A stretch of DNA of 64,000 bases from Ancylobacter defluvii (GCF_018390605.1 NZ_JAHBGD010000005.1:744001-808000); one strand, 5' to 3'. Shown: positions 8,221 through 16,772, counted from the first letter of the stretch. The notes: generated by a model not told the origin, from the sequence alone. Made by a program: numbers and translations.

Positions 8221-8670
8221 GTGCAGACGAAGATGCTCGCCGAGGCCGGTGGCCTGCGCACATTCGCCATCATCCTGGAAACCGGCGACGAGGCGATGGC
8301 GTCGCTGCAAGCCTTCGCCGAACGCGAACAGCTGACCGCCGCGCATTTCTCCGCCATCGGCGCCTTCCGCGTGGCGGTGATCAGCTATTTCGACTGGGAG
8401 CAGAAGTCCTACGACAAGATCCCGGTTAGCGAGCAGGTCGAGGTGGCCTCGCTGGCCGGAGACGTCGCACTGGATCCGCAGGGCAAGCCGGCCATCCACG
8501 TCCATGTGGTGCTCGGGCGCCGGGACGGCACCGCGCTGGCGGGCCATCTCACCCGTGGCGAGGTGCGTCCGACGCTGGAGATCATCCTCACCGAAACGCC
8601 GGCGCATCTGCACAAGCGGATCGATGCCGAAAGCGGGCTGGCTCTCATCCGCATCGCCGATCGCGTCTGA
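8221..8670 (+). CDS. PPC/DUF296 (PCC-domain) protein
   Basis: A 149-residue single-domain protein of the plant-and-prokaryote conserved (DUF296) family, seen in AT-hook proteins of plants and as stand-alone trimers in bacteria. Family marks are LRTFAIILETGDEA at the N-terminus, a central AHFSAIGAFRVAVI, and HVHVVLGRRDGTALAGHLTRGEV near residue 100, the conserved histidine-containing strand. The start is the GTG at 8221 behind GAGG; ATG 8233 is an alternative. The biochemical function in bacteria is not established; the context (divergent from an orphan FhuC-like ATPase) does not help. Confidence 0.82.
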   Translation: MQTKMLAEAGGLRTFAIILETGDEAMASLQAFAEREQLTAAHFSAIGAFRVAVISYFDWEQKSYDKIPVSEQVEVASLAGDVALDPQGKPAIHVHVVLGRRDGTALAGHLTRGEVRPTLEIILTETPAHLHKRIDAESGLALIRIADRV

Positions 8671-8714
8671 GAGCCGCGTCTGAGAACCATGCCCGGCCGT
8701 CCACGGCGTGCCGG

Positions 8715-9740
8715 CTACGCCATCTCCACCACGATCTTGCCGAAGGCGCCGCGATCGAGATGGTCGAGCGCGTCCGGCAGCGCGGCGAGGGGATAGCGGG
8801 CGTCGATCACCGGTTCGAGGCCGGTGCGCTCGACGGCGGCGACGAAGTCTTCCAGCGCCCGCCGATGGCCGACGCTTATGCCTTGCAGCGTCACGTTCTT
8901 GAGCATGAGCGGGCCGCCCGGCGCGACGATCTCGAAGCCCTCCAGCACGCCGATCTGCGAGATGCGCCCGCCCACCGCCGTCGCCTGCACCGCCTTGCCG
9001 GTGTGGGGGCCGCCCACGGTCTCGATGACATGGTCGACGCCGCGATCGCCGGTCAGCGCCAGCACCGCCTCCACCCAGTCCTCCCGCGAGCGGTCGATGC
9101 CATGGCGGGCGCCGAGCGCCTTCACCCGCGCGAGCTTGTCGGCGCTGCCGGAGACGACGATCACCTCGGCGCCATGCGCCAGTGCGATCTGCACACCGAA
9201 CAGCGCGACCCCGCCGGTGCCCTCGATAAGCACGGTCTCGCCGGCATGCAGCCGCCCGGCCTCAATCAGCGCGAACCAGGCGGTGAGCCCGGCGCAGGGC
9301 AGGGTGCTCGCCGCCGCGGCGTCCAGCGTCGCCGGCGCGCGGACGAACCAGTCCTCCGGGAAGGCGACATATTCCGCCAGCACCCCCGGACAGGTGCCGC
9401 CAAGCGTACGATAAGGCGGCCGGCGGGCGTCGCCGCGCGGCTTGCCGTCGATCCAGTCGGGCGCGAAGGTGGAGATCACCCGGTCGCCGGCGTGGAAGCG
9501 ACCGGCGCCCTCGCCGGTTTCGACCACCGTGCCGGCGAGATCGGAGGCGGGGGTGAAGGGAAAGGCGAGGGCGAGGCCCATGCCGGTCTCGATCATCAGC
9601 TTGTCGCGATAGTTCAGCGACACGGCGCCGACCTTCACCAGCACCTCGCCCGGTTGCGGGGCAGGGCGTGCCACCGTCTCCAGCCGCAGCCGCTCGCGGC
9701 CGAGCCCGTTCATTTCCCAGCGTTTCATGGTTCCGCTCAT
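8715..9740 (-). CDS. MDR-superfamily NAD(P)-dependent alcohol dehydrogenase/quinone oxidoreductase
   Basis: A 341-residue medium-chain dehydrogenase. The GroES-like N-terminal domain contains SLNYRDKLMIETGMG (the RD motif of zinc-free members), and the Rossmann domain has VLIEGTGGVALFGVQIALAHGA. The structural zinc cysteines are not evident, so a quinone-oxidoreductase or zinc-less alcohol dehydrogenase role is more likely than a classical zinc enzyme. AGGAG before ATG 9740 fixes the start. It is divergent from a LysR gene 107 bases away, with a strong palindrome between them, so LysR control is likely. The substrate is unknown. Confidence 0.88.
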   Translation of the reverse strand: MSGTMKRWEMNGLGRERLRLETVARPAPQPGEVLVKVGAVSLNYRDKLMIETGMGLALAFPFTPASDLAGTVVETGEGAGRFHAGDRVISTFAPDWIDGKPRGDARRPPYRTLGGTCPGVLAEYVAFPEDWFVRAPATLDAAAASTLPCAGLTAWFALIEAGRLHAGETVLIEGTGGVALFGVQIALAHGAEVIVVSGSADKLARVKALGARHGIDRSREDWVEAVLALTGDRGVDHVIETVGGPHTGKAVQATAVGGRISQIGVLEGFEIVAPGGPLMLKNVTLQGISVGHRRALEDFVAAVERTGLEPVIDARYPLAALPDALDHLDRGAFGKIVVEMA

Positions 9741-9805
9741 TGCCAACTCCTGCTTGCGCGATGGGGTGGCATCCGATGTATCGTTGATCGAGGGGACGCG
9801 GTGGC

Positions 9806-9829
9806 GATAAAATCTCCCGAGATTGTATC
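9806..9829. promoter_or_regulatory. Probable LysR operator between divergent genes
   Basis: Imperfect palindrome with 11-base arms, GATAAAATCTC (9806-9816) and GAGATTGTATC (9819-9829), separated by CC, with one mismatch. It lies 19 bases before the LysR ATG and 66 bases before the oxidoreductase ATG. The position and dyad form fit a LysR-type binding site that controls both genes. Confidence 0.6.
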
Positions 9830-9847
9830 CCCTAAGGAGCCGATCCC

Positions 9848-10753
9848 ATGCGCGAGATGCTGAACGGCCTCGATATCTTCGTCGCCGCGGTGGAGGCCGG
9901 CAGCTTCGCCGCCGCCGCCGAGCGCACCCATCTCACCCGCTCGGCGGTGGCCAAGACGGTGGCGCGGCTCGAGACGCGGCTCGGCACCCGGCTGTTCCAC
10001 CGTACCACCCGCAGCCAGGCGCTCACCGAGGACGGCCAGCTCTATTACGAGCGCTGCCAGCGCGCGCTGGAGGAGTTGCGGGCGGCGCAGGCGGTGCTGG
10101 AATCGGGACGGCGCGAGGCGACGGGACGTCTCCGGGTCTCGGTGCCCGTGCTGTTCGGCCGCCGCTGCGTCGCGCCGGTGCTGGCCGCGCTGGCGGCGCG
10201 GCACCCGAAGCTGGAGCTCGACCTCTCCTTCAGCGACCGGCCGGTCGATCTCATCGAGGACGGCTTCGATCTCGCCATCCGCAACTCTGCCATCGGCGAC
10301 GGCGCGGGATTGATGACGCGCACGGTCGGGCTGCAGCGCATGGTGGTCTGTGCGGCGCCGTCCTATCTCGCCGCACACGGCGCGCCGGGCGGGCTGGAGG
10401 ACCTCGGCGCCCACCACGCCGTGACCTATGGACGGGCAGGGCGCATCCGCAGCTGGCAGTTTCCGTCCGAGGCGGGCCGGCCGCTGGAGGCGACGCCGCC
10501 GAGCCGGCTTCGCTTCGACGATCTGGAGGCGATCGCCGAGGCGGCCGAGGCCGGCCACGGCCTCGCCTGGCTGCCCTGCTGGCTGATCCGCGACCGGGTC
10601 CGTGCCGGCACCCTCGTCCCGGTGATGAAAAACCTGCCTCAGTTGGTCTTCACCACCTATGCGCTGTGGCCGCAGGCGCCGCAGCTGCCCTTGCGGGTGC
10701 GGCTCGCCCTCGATGCCCTCGCAGCCGAGTTGCCCGGCAGCGCCGAGCTATGA
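9848..10753 (+). CDS. LysR-family transcriptional regulator
   Basis: A 301-residue LysR regulator. The N-terminal winged helix-turn-helix spans about residues 5-62 (GSFAAAAERTHLTRSAVAKTV is the recognition region), followed by a type 2 periplasmic-binding-like effector domain (GRLRVSVPVLFGRR onward, DLAIRNSA in the cleft). AAGGAG precedes ATG 9848. It is divergent from the MDR oxidoreductase and probably regulates it and itself through the palindrome between them. Its stop overlaps the ATG of the following glycosyltransferase by four bases, so the two are translationally coupled. Confidence 0.9.
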   Translation: MREMLNGLDIFVAAVEAGSFAAAAERTHLTRSAVAKTVARLETRLGTRLFHRTTRSQALTEDGQLYYERCQRALEELRAAQAVLESGRREATGRLRVSVPVLFGRRCVAPVLAALAARHPKLELDLSFSDRPVDLIEDGFDLAIRNSAIGDGAGLMTRTVGLQRMVVCAAPSYLAAHGAPGGLEDLGAHHAVTYGRAGRIRSWQFPSEAGRPLEATPPSRLRFDDLEAIAEAAEAGHGLAWLPCWLIRDRVRAGTLVPVMKNLPQLVFTTYALWPQAPQLPLRVRLALDALAAELPGSAEL

Positions 10754-12780
10754 GCGCCGCCGATTGTGAAGCCGCGGCGGAGTCTCTAAACCGGACGGAA
10801 GCCGTCGCCGCGCTCGCGACGACCGCCCTGGTACCAATTTGCGGACGGACGACCTTGGCCGAGTCTCAATCCCACGAGTTCCTGCCCGCCTATGTAAGGC
10901 CCGTGCTGGCCGGGTTCCGGAAGTTTCGCGCCTTCCTGCACGAGACCGGGTTTCCCGGCATCGCCGACTACCCGATTTTCGCGGTGCGCGACGAGGTGTC
11001 CAATCTGATCGTCAGCTATCTGGCCGGCGGCGGCGAGCGCGGGCTGGCCAGCTGGATCGCCGACCAGATCGCGGCGGTGCATACCGGCGCCGCCTTCGCC
11101 AAGCACGCCGCCGAGCTGAGCGCCCGCGAGCCCGAACGCCGTATCCCGCGCATGCGCGACGTGCTGCCGCCGTTGCCGGAGCCGGCGGTGATGCAGGCCG
11201 ACCTGCAGCGGGAGCTGGCGGCGGCGTTGCAGCGCATCCCGCACGAGCAGGTCGATGCCCTGCTGCGGCACGTGCTGCGCACCGGGCTTTTCGCCGAGGC
11301 GTTCGGCCGGCAGTCGCTGGGCAACTGGCTGGAGGATTTCTTCCATGCGCAGCGTTCGGTCGCGCTGCGCATGCTCGAATGGCTCGACACGCCCGAATCG
11401 GTCGGGCCGGAGCGGCAGATGCTGCTCGACATCGCGGTGCGGCACTATCTCCAGGTGCGCTATTTCGAGCGTGCCTATGATCTGCTCAGCCGTGCGGCGG
11501 CCCGGCGACCGCCGGGGCGGGAGGTCGATACCCGCTTCCTGGAGGGGCTCTGGTACACCGCGTTCCGCCTCGGCCGCCGCGACGAGGCGCGCGCCTGGCT
11601 CGACGAATGGGCGCGGATCCGGCCGCTGCTGCGCCAGCCGCTGGTCAACAAGGCGGTGCTGGCCTCCTATGACGACAAGCAGCAGGCCTGCATGCTGCTG
11701 GAAAAGACCGGGGTGCTGCACGGCCGGTCCACGGTGGCCGGCCAGGTGCTGTACAGCGAGTACAACATCGAGCTCGGCCGGGTGCATCAGGCGGAAATGT
11801 CGATCCGCCACGTCATCGATGTCACCCAGACGCCGGAACTTCCGGCGCCGGTGGACTATCTGATCGCGCTTCACAACATCCTCAGCCTGGACGGCGGCAA
11901 CACCACGATCCTGCGCGAGGTGTTCCGGCGCTACGAGATGGAACTCGCCTGGGAGACCTTCGGCCTCGACACGGTGACCGACCTCAGCCGTGACGTCGAG
12001 GCGCCGGAGGCACGGGTGGCGGTGGTGATGACCGCCTTCAATGCCCAGGATCACATCGCCCGCGCCATTGAAGGCGTGCTCGGGCAGAGCGTGCCGGTGC
12101 GGCTGATCATCGTCGACGACTGCTCGGGCGATGCCACGCAGGCGGTCTGCGCCCCGCTGGCCGACGCCGGCCGGCTCACTTATCTGCGCACCCCGCGCAA
12201 TGTCGGCACCTATGCCGCCAAGAATCTCGGCATTGCCGAGGCGCTGCGGGCCGGGTGCGACTATGTCGCGCTGTGCGATTCCGACGATTTCTGGCTGCGC
12301 ACCCATGTCGCGCATCATTTGCGGGCCATGCACGGCCGGCCGGAGCTCAAATGCACCAGCTCGCAATGGCTGCGGGTGCGCTCGGATGCCACTATCGAAT
12401 GCGGCCTGCGCGGCCGCTACATCGAGGAGTGTCCGCATTCCACCTTCTTCGCCGCCGATGTGTTCGAGAAGGTCGGCCTGTTCGATTCGGTGCGCTTCGG
12501 TGCCGATCGCGAGTTCCAGCAGCGGGTGCGGCTGCATTTCGGCTCCACGGCGCTCTCCGGCATCGGCATCGTGCTGACGCTCGGCCGGCGGCACGGATTG
12601 TCGCTCACCCAGCATGGTGCCGGCGCCATCTCGCAGTTCAGCGAGTCGCCGATGCGCATCGCCTATTGGAAGGCGTGGAACGACTGGCACGACGTCCAGC
12701 TCGCGGCCGGCCGGCTGCCATGGACCGACGGTACGCCGGATTTCCGGCCTTTCCCGGTGCCGGACGAGATGCTGCCCTGA
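10750..12780 (+). CDS. Glycosyltransferase family 2 protein with long helical N-terminal region
   Basis: A 676-residue protein in two parts. Residues about 420-640 form a GT-A (family 2) glycosyltransferase: VAVVMTAFNAQDHIARAI, LIIVDDCSGDAT and the metal-binding aspartates in LCDSDDFW near residue 508. The first 400 residues are mainly helical, with pieces such as YFERAYDLLSRAA and FRLGRRDEARAWLDEWA that look like TPR-type helix pairs, but no family is recognised. No membrane segment is seen, so it is probably cytoplasmic, adding sugar to a surface polymer. ATG 10750 overlaps the LysR stop; a TTG near 10855 is an alternative start. No other polysaccharide genes are adjacent. Confidence 0.8.
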   Translation: MSAADCEAAAESLNRTEAVAALATTALVPICGRTTLAESQSHEFLPAYVRPVLAGFRKFRAFLHETGFPGIADYPIFAVRDEVSNLIVSYLAGGGERGLASWIADQIAAVHTGAAFAKHAAELSAREPERRIPRMRDVLPPLPEPAVMQADLQRELAAALQRIPHEQVDALLRHVLRTGLFAEAFGRQSLGNWLEDFFHAQRSVALRMLEWLDTPESVGPERQMLLDIAVRHYLQVRYFERAYDLLSRAAARRPPGREVDTRFLEGLWYTAFRLGRRDEARAWLDEWARIRPLLRQPLVNKAVLASYDDKQQACMLLEKTGVLHGRSTVAGQVLYSEYNIELGRVHQAEMSIRHVIDVTQTPELPAPVDYLIALHNILSLDGGNTTILREVFRRYEMELAWETFGLDTVTDLSRDVEAPEARVAVVMTAFNAQDHIARAIEGVLGQSVPVRLIIVDDCSGDATQAVCAPLADAGRLTYLRTPRNVGTYAAKNLGIAEALRAGCDYVALCDSDDFWLRTHVAHHLRAMHGRPELKCTSSQWLRVRSDATIECGLRGRYIEECPHSTFFAADVFEKVGLFDSVRFGADREFQQRVRLHFGSTALSGIGIVLTLGRRHGLSLTQHGAGAISQFSESPMRIAYWKAWNDWHDVQLAAGRLPWTDGTPDFRPFPVPDEMLP

Positions 12781-13405
12781 GGAATCGCAGGCGCGCACGG
12801 TAGCAGATTGCCGGTTGCAACTTCGCCGCAATCGCGTTGCCGAAATGCCACAGCCCGTGCCGGCCGCCACCCGCTACCTCGCGCCGCCACAACCGGTTCG
12901 CGCAAGCGAGGCGGAATAGGTTGAGAAAATGCCAGTGCAACCCTGACCGTACGCCCGGCGATTCGTATCACAACCGGCGATTACCGTAACAATCGAAATG
13001 TGACAGTTAAATACAGGCGTTTGCCATAATTGAGCGACGATGAATTATTCTCGCACGAGTGATGTTTCGAGCATGAATTGTATGGAGCTCGTAATGAGAT
13101 CCTTCATTTTCGGAAAAAGATAGAGAATATTAACGCAAGGCGAGAAGGTTTAACTACGTATCTGTCTTGGCGATGAGGCGGGGGAGAGCGCGCGGCAGGT
13201 GTTCTAACACTACCGCCGAGGCGCGCCATCCGCCGTCTCACGGGGGATCGCCGGCGGCGAGGCGAACAAAGACTTGGTCGTGTGACATATTTATCATTTC
13301 ATCCGCTCCTGCATTGCGGCATTATCCAGGCATACGAGTTCCGGTGGTTGTTGGTGCTGACGCTACGTAGCTGTTCGCCAACTTCAGATTTCGAGGGTCC
13401 TGGCC
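12781..13405. other. Intergenic region with AT-rich patch
   Basis: This 625-base gap has no gene I can support. Its middle (about 12960-13140) is markedly AT-rich compared with the surroundings. It includes CATAAT at 13025-13030 as a possible -10 box and a 27-codon open frame at 13040-13123 with a weak GAGCGA ribosome-binding site. The right part should contain the promoter and leader of the outer-membrane protein, which is probably highly expressed. A small RNA is possible but not demonstrated. Confidence 0.4.
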
Positions 13406-14098
13406 ATGAAGAAACTTCTCCTTGCTGCTGTTAGCGTCACTGCCCTGGCCAGCCCGGCCCTTGCTGCCGACTTGGCCACCCAGTATCCGGTGAAGGCCGC
13501 CGTCGTCGCGGTTCCGGTGTTCACCTGGACCGGCTTCTACATCGGCGCCAACCTCGGCTATACGTGGTCGGACGGTTCGGGCGGCTCCTCCATCGACGGT
13601 TACGGCGTCGGCAGCTGGTCCGGCAGCAGCAACGGCTTCACCTATGGCGGCCAGCTCGGCTACAACTACCAGGTCGACTCCTGGGTGTTCGGTGTCGAGG
13701 CTGACATTCAGGGCGTCGCCGGCAGCGGCAGCTACGGCGGCATCGCCGGCTCCACCTGGTACGGCAACGATTTCGACACCGATTATTTCGGCACCCTTCG
13801 CGGCCGTATCGGTTACGCTTGGGATCGCGTCCTGGTATACGGCACCGCCGGTGCGGCTTATGGCCAGACCTCGGTCAGCGGCTCCATCAACGGCGTGGCC
13901 TACGACTCCTCGGCTGACTACTGGACCTGGACCGTGGGTGCCGGTGTCGAGTACGCCTTCGCCGACAACTGGACCGTCAAGGGTGAATACCTCTACATCG
14001 GCGATCCGGACACCAAGGCTCAGCTGCCGGGCACCTTCGATAGCTGGGGCCACATCAACACCAACGTGGTTCGCCTCGGCGTGAACTACAAGTTCTGA
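13406..14098 (+). CDS. Outer-membrane beta-barrel protein (Omp25/31-like)
   Basis: A 230-residue outer-membrane protein. A clear Sec signal peptide ends near residue 21 (MKKLLLAAVSVTALASPALA, then AD). The mature protein begins with the family motif FTWTGFYIGANLGYTW, alternates hydrophobic and polar residues as in an eight-strand barrel, and ends in NYKF with the C-terminal phenylalanine used for barrel assembly. Strand motifs such as FGTLRGRIGYAWDRVLVYGTAG and VGAGVEYAFADNWTVKGEYLYI are typical of the Brucella/Bartonella Omp25 family. Codon use is rich in preferred codons, suggesting high expression. Two hairpins follow the stop. Confidence 0.95.
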   Translation: MKKLLLAAVSVTALASPALAADLATQYPVKAAVVAVPVFTWTGFYIGANLGYTWSDGSGGSSIDGYGVGSWSGSSNGFTYGGQLGYNYQVDSWVFGVEADIQGVAGSGSYGGIAGSTWYGNDFDTDYFGTLRGRIGYAWDRVLVYGTAGAAYGQTSVSGSINGVAYDSSADYWTWTVGAGVEYAFADNWTVKGEYLYIGDPDTKAQLPGTFDSWGHINTNVVRLGVNYKF

Positions 14099-14101
14099 TC
14101 G

Positions 14102-14209
14102 GCGGCCGGCCACATGGCCGGCTTCTCCGACCGAACGGGACGCTGAAACGCTGTTTCGGCATTGTTCAATATGGCGGGATCGGACCTTTAGGTCGGATCC
14201 CGCCATATT
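14102..14209 (+). terminator. Double hairpin after the outer-membrane protein gene
   Basis: The first hairpin, close to the stop, has arms GCCGGCC and GGCCGGC around ACAT, then TTCTCC. The second, at 14168-14209, has 19-base arms (left 14168-14186, right 14191-14209, one mismatch) around TTTA. It is nearly symmetrical and so could stop transcription from both directions. Together they probably end the abundant omp message. Confidence 0.7.
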
Positions 14210-14485
14210 CATTTGCGGCCGGCCTCTCAATCATCCGGTCACGCCAGTTCGTCCGCCGATACGTCGGCATCCCGCCCGTCAGCTTCGCCCGGCACCGTCC
14301 GGCCGTGTCTCGGTACCGTCCGGCCGCGATCGACGAGCGCCGTGCCGATGGGCCGTGCCATCCATGCCGCTCGGCTAGCCGGCCGATTGCGGGTTCGATG
14401 CGTCTTCTGGAGCGTCGTTCCGCGCCGATGCGCATCCGGTTCGGCGCGCCGGTCATGCCGAGACCGTCGAGCCGGTCGCGGCGCC
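14210..14485. other. Intergenic region, nothing recognised
   Basis: Between the double hairpin and the end of the acetate kinase gene I see only a short direct repeat of ACCGTCCGGCCG near 14297-14328. Open frames here lack ribosome-binding sites and normal composition. Confidence 0.4.
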
Positions 14486-15700
14486 CTAGCCGCGCAGGGA
14501 AGCCAGCACTCTCAGCGTGTGCCGGCCGATCATGCGTTCTTCGTCGGTCGGGATGACCAGCAGCGGCATGGTACTGCCGACAGCCTCGATGCGCGCGGCG
14601 CCAGCGGCGTTGGCTGCCGGATCCAGCCGTGCGCCGAGCCAGGCCAGCCGTCCGGCGATGCGGGCGCGCACCTCGGGTGAATGCTCGCCAATGCCGGCGG
14701 TGAACACCAGTGCGTCGAGCCCGCCAAGCGTGGTGGCGAGCGCGGCGATCGCCTGCGCCACCTTGAGGCAGAAGAACTCCACCGCCAAAGCCGCCTCCGG
14801 CGCCGGGCTGGCAATCAGTTCGCGCATGTCGTTGCTGATACCGGACAGGCCGAGCAACCCGCTCTCATTATAGAGCATGCGGCCGACCTCGGCGGCGGAG
14901 AGTCCCTTCTGCTCGATAAGGTGCAGCACCACGCCGGGATCCAGCGCGCCTGAGCGGGTGCCCATAGGCAGGCCGTCCAGCGCGGTGAATCCCATGGTCG
15001 ATTCGATGCTGCGCCCATCCCTCAGCGCGCAGGCGGAGGCACCGGAGCCGAGATGTGCCACCACGACCCGGCCGCGCCCGATCTCCGGCTCAAGCCGCCG
15101 CAGCGCCGAGGCGACATATTCATAGGAAAGTCCGTGGAAGCCGTAGCGACGCACGCCCTCATCATAGAGCGCGCGTGGCAGGGCGAAGCGCTCGGAGAGC
15201 TCCGGATGGCCGCGGTGAAAGGCGGTGTCGAAGCAGGCGACCTGCGGCAGGTCCGGGCGGCGTTCGCGCAGCACGCGGATGGGGTCGAGATTGCTCAGCT
15301 GGTGCAGCGGCGCCAGCGGGATGAAGCCGTTCAGGGTCGCCAGCACCGTGTCGTCGACCAGCACCGGGCCGGAATAGACCGGCCCGCCATGCACCACGCG
15401 GTGGCCGACGCCGATCATGCGGTAGTCGCGGACCCGCGGCAGCAGCCAGTCGCCGATGATGTGCTGGGCCGCCGTGGCGGTGGCGATCTCGTCGGCGCCG
15501 AAGGATTGGTCGACCAGCGTGCCCCCGGCGGCGTCCTTGACCCTGAGCCGGGGCAGGCGGCCAATGCCGTCGAGCGCGCCGCCGAGCACCAGCGCGATGT
15601 CCTCGCCCTCCACCCGGTAGAGTTTGAACTTGATGCTGGAGGAGCCGGCATTGATGACCAGCAGGGCAGGGACGGTGGCGGTCGCGGCGGGATCGGTCAC
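14486..15700 (-). CDS. ackA: Acetate kinase
   Basis: A 404-residue acetate/propionate kinase, making acetyl phosphate from acetate and ATP or the reverse. The N-terminal INAGSSSIKFKLYR motif (NAGSSS at residues 17-22), VGHRVVHGGPVYSGP, the catalytic VACFDTAFHRGHPE and VVAHLGSGASACALRDGRS, and the late FTAGIGEHSPEVR all match ASKHA acetate kinases at normal length. No phosphotransacetylase or phosphoketolase gene lies next to it; the partner must be elsewhere. The FCD-GntR gene downstream on the same strand order (15939-16652) is actually upstream in transcription, separated by 238 bases. Confidence 0.95.
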   Translation of the reverse strand: MTDPAATATVPALLVINAGSSSIKFKLYRVEGEDIALVLGGALDGIGRLPRLRVKDAAGGTLVDQSFGADEIATATAAQHIIGDWLLPRVRDYRMIGVGHRVVHGGPVYSGPVLVDDTVLATLNGFIPLAPLHQLSNLDPIRVLRERRPDLPQVACFDTAFHRGHPELSERFALPRALYDEGVRRYGFHGLSYEYVASALRRLEPEIGRGRVVVAHLGSGASACALRDGRSIESTMGFTALDGLPMGTRSGALDPGVVLHLIEQKGLSAAEVGRMLYNESGLLGLSGISNDMRELIASPAPEAALAVEFFCLKVAQAIAALATTLGGLDALVFTAGIGEHSPEVRARIAGRLAWLGARLDPAANAAGAARIEAVGSTMPLLVIPTDEERMIGRHTLRVLASLRG

Positions 15701-15893
15701 GGCGGAGCCCCAATGTGGCGGTGCGGCGCGTCAGCCTAGCAGCCGTCGCGGCATCCCGCACCCGGTGCCCCGCCCGATTTCGGCCGGATCGTACACCAAT
15801 CGCGGCGGATCGGCCTGACCGTACACCGCACCGGCCTGCATGTCGGCCGGTTCGCCGTCGGTAGATGGTCTGCCGCGCCGGAAAATCGCGACC

Positions 15894-15925
15894 GGTATCG
15901 ATCCAATCGTTAAATTGGTCGATGA
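15894..15925. promoter_or_regulatory. Inverted repeat resembling the GntR operator half-sites
   Basis: CCAAT (15903-15907) and ATTGG (15914-15918) around CGTTAA, extended by ATCGAT and TCGAT on the flanks. It shares the CCAA/TTGG core of the two palindromes upstream of the neighbouring GntR gene. It lies just after that gene's stop and before acetate kinase, so it might extend this regulator's control to ackA. Confidence 0.4.
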
Positions 15926-15938
15926 AAGGTTGTAAAAA

Positions 15939-16652
15939 TCAGCCCTCCTCGGCGGCGCGCAGCTGCTTGTCGAGCAGCTTGCGCTCGACGGTGCGCAGAT
16001 GATTGCGCATGAAATTGGCGGCGCCGGCCATGTCGCGATGCTCGATGGCGTCGACGATCGCGTCATGCTCCTTGAAGCTATGGTGGTCCGGTGCCGGCTT
16101 GACCGGCAGGGCGCGCAGCCGGCCCCAGGTAACCGCGCGGCGCACCGCGTTCAGCGTGTCGAAAAGGCCGAGCAGCAGGCCGTTCTGCGTCGCCTCGGCG
16201 ATGGTGCGGTGCAGGCGGGTGTCCCAGCCTTCATATTGCCGCCAGCTGTCGGCCTGCCGCGAGCGGGCGAGGCACAGCCGCATCTCGGCGATATCCGCCG
16301 GCGTGGCGGTAAAGGCGGCGGCGCGGGCGATCTCCGGTTCGATCACGATGCGCGCGCGCATCACCTCGGCCGGGTTGGAGCGCCGGGCCAGCGCCGTGAT
16401 GTCGGCGAAGGTGTCGAGCGGCCGGCTGCCCATGAAGGTGCCCTTGCCGACATGCCGCCAGATCTGCCCTTCCGATTCCAGCACGTCGAGCGCCTTGCGC
16501 AGCTCGGTGCGCGAGACGCCGAGCGCCGTCGAGAGTTCCCGTTCCGGCGGCAGCCGCCCTTCATCCGAAAGGTCGCTCTGGGCGAGGAAGGCCCGCAGCT
16601 GGGTGACGGTGCTCTTCTCAGCGTGCGGATCGGCGTCGGTCAACATGTCCAT
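15939..16652 (-). CDS. FCD-type GntR transcriptional regulator
   Basis: A 237-residue regulator. The GntR winged helix lies at about residues 15-75 (LPPERELSTALGVSRTELRKALDVLESEGQ, here cited in parts: PPERELS and TELRKALDVLE). The C-terminal FCD domain shows RARIVIEPEIARAAA, the metal-site WDTRLHRTIAEATQN and HDAIVDAIEHRDMAGA, with the expected Asp and His ligands. Start 16652 (MDM) is chosen; the frame runs further upstream but through operator sequence. It is divergent from an ABC importer operon and likely represses it until the imported acid, or a product of it, binds. Two palindromes lie in the intergenic region. Confidence 0.9.
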   Translation of the reverse strand: MDMLTDADPHAEKSTVTQLRAFLAQSDLSDEGRLPPERELSTALGVSRTELRKALDVLESEGQIWRHVGKGTFMGSRPLDTFADITALARRSNPAEVMRARIVIEPEIARAAAFTATPADIAEMRLCLARSRQADSWRQYEGWDTRLHRTIAEATQNGLLLGLFDTLNAVRRAVTWGRLRALPVKPAPDHHSFKEHDAIVDAIEHRDMAGAANFMRNHLRTVERKLLDKQLRAAEEG

Positions 16653-16660
16653 ACGTATCA

Positions 16661-16678
16661 ACCAAATGTGGAATTGGT
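16661..16678. promoter_or_regulatory. Operator-like palindrome 1 of the GntR/ABC divergent promoter
   Basis: ACCAA and TTGGT arms separated by ATGTGGAA, nine bases upstream of the GntR start. It shares ACCAAATG with the second palindrome about 90 bases away, so both are probably bound by the divergent GntR protein. Confidence 0.6.
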
Positions 16679-16749
16679 TCAATCTATGTCGCGGTGTCGG
16701 CCTTGGGTCAAGCCGATTTGAACTTGACCACGAGACAGACCCAATATAA

Positions 16750-16772
16750 ACCAAATGACAATTGGTATCCAA
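16750..16772. promoter_or_regulatory. Operator-like palindrome 2 of the GntR/ABC divergent promoter
   Basis: A 17-base dyad ACCAAATGACAATTGGT (16750-16766), immediately followed by an overlapping TTGG-TAT-CCAA dyad (16762-16772). The TTGG/CCAA form is typical of FCD-type GntR operators. It lies about 70 bases before the start of the binding-protein gene. Confidence 0.6.

Noticed and set aside
9823-10749. Upstream extension of the glycosyltransferase frame through the LysR gene
   Set aside because: The frame is open but the sequence is an out-of-frame reading of LysR; the ATG overlapping the LysR stop is the sensible start.
13040-13123. 27-codon frame in the AT-rich island
   Set aside because: Too short and with too weak a ribosome-binding site to call as a gene; noted in the gap description.
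14166-14456. 96-codon leftward frame after the outer-membrane protein gene
   Set aside because: It begins and ends in hairpin and repeat sequence, has no ribosome-binding site and is Arg-rich.
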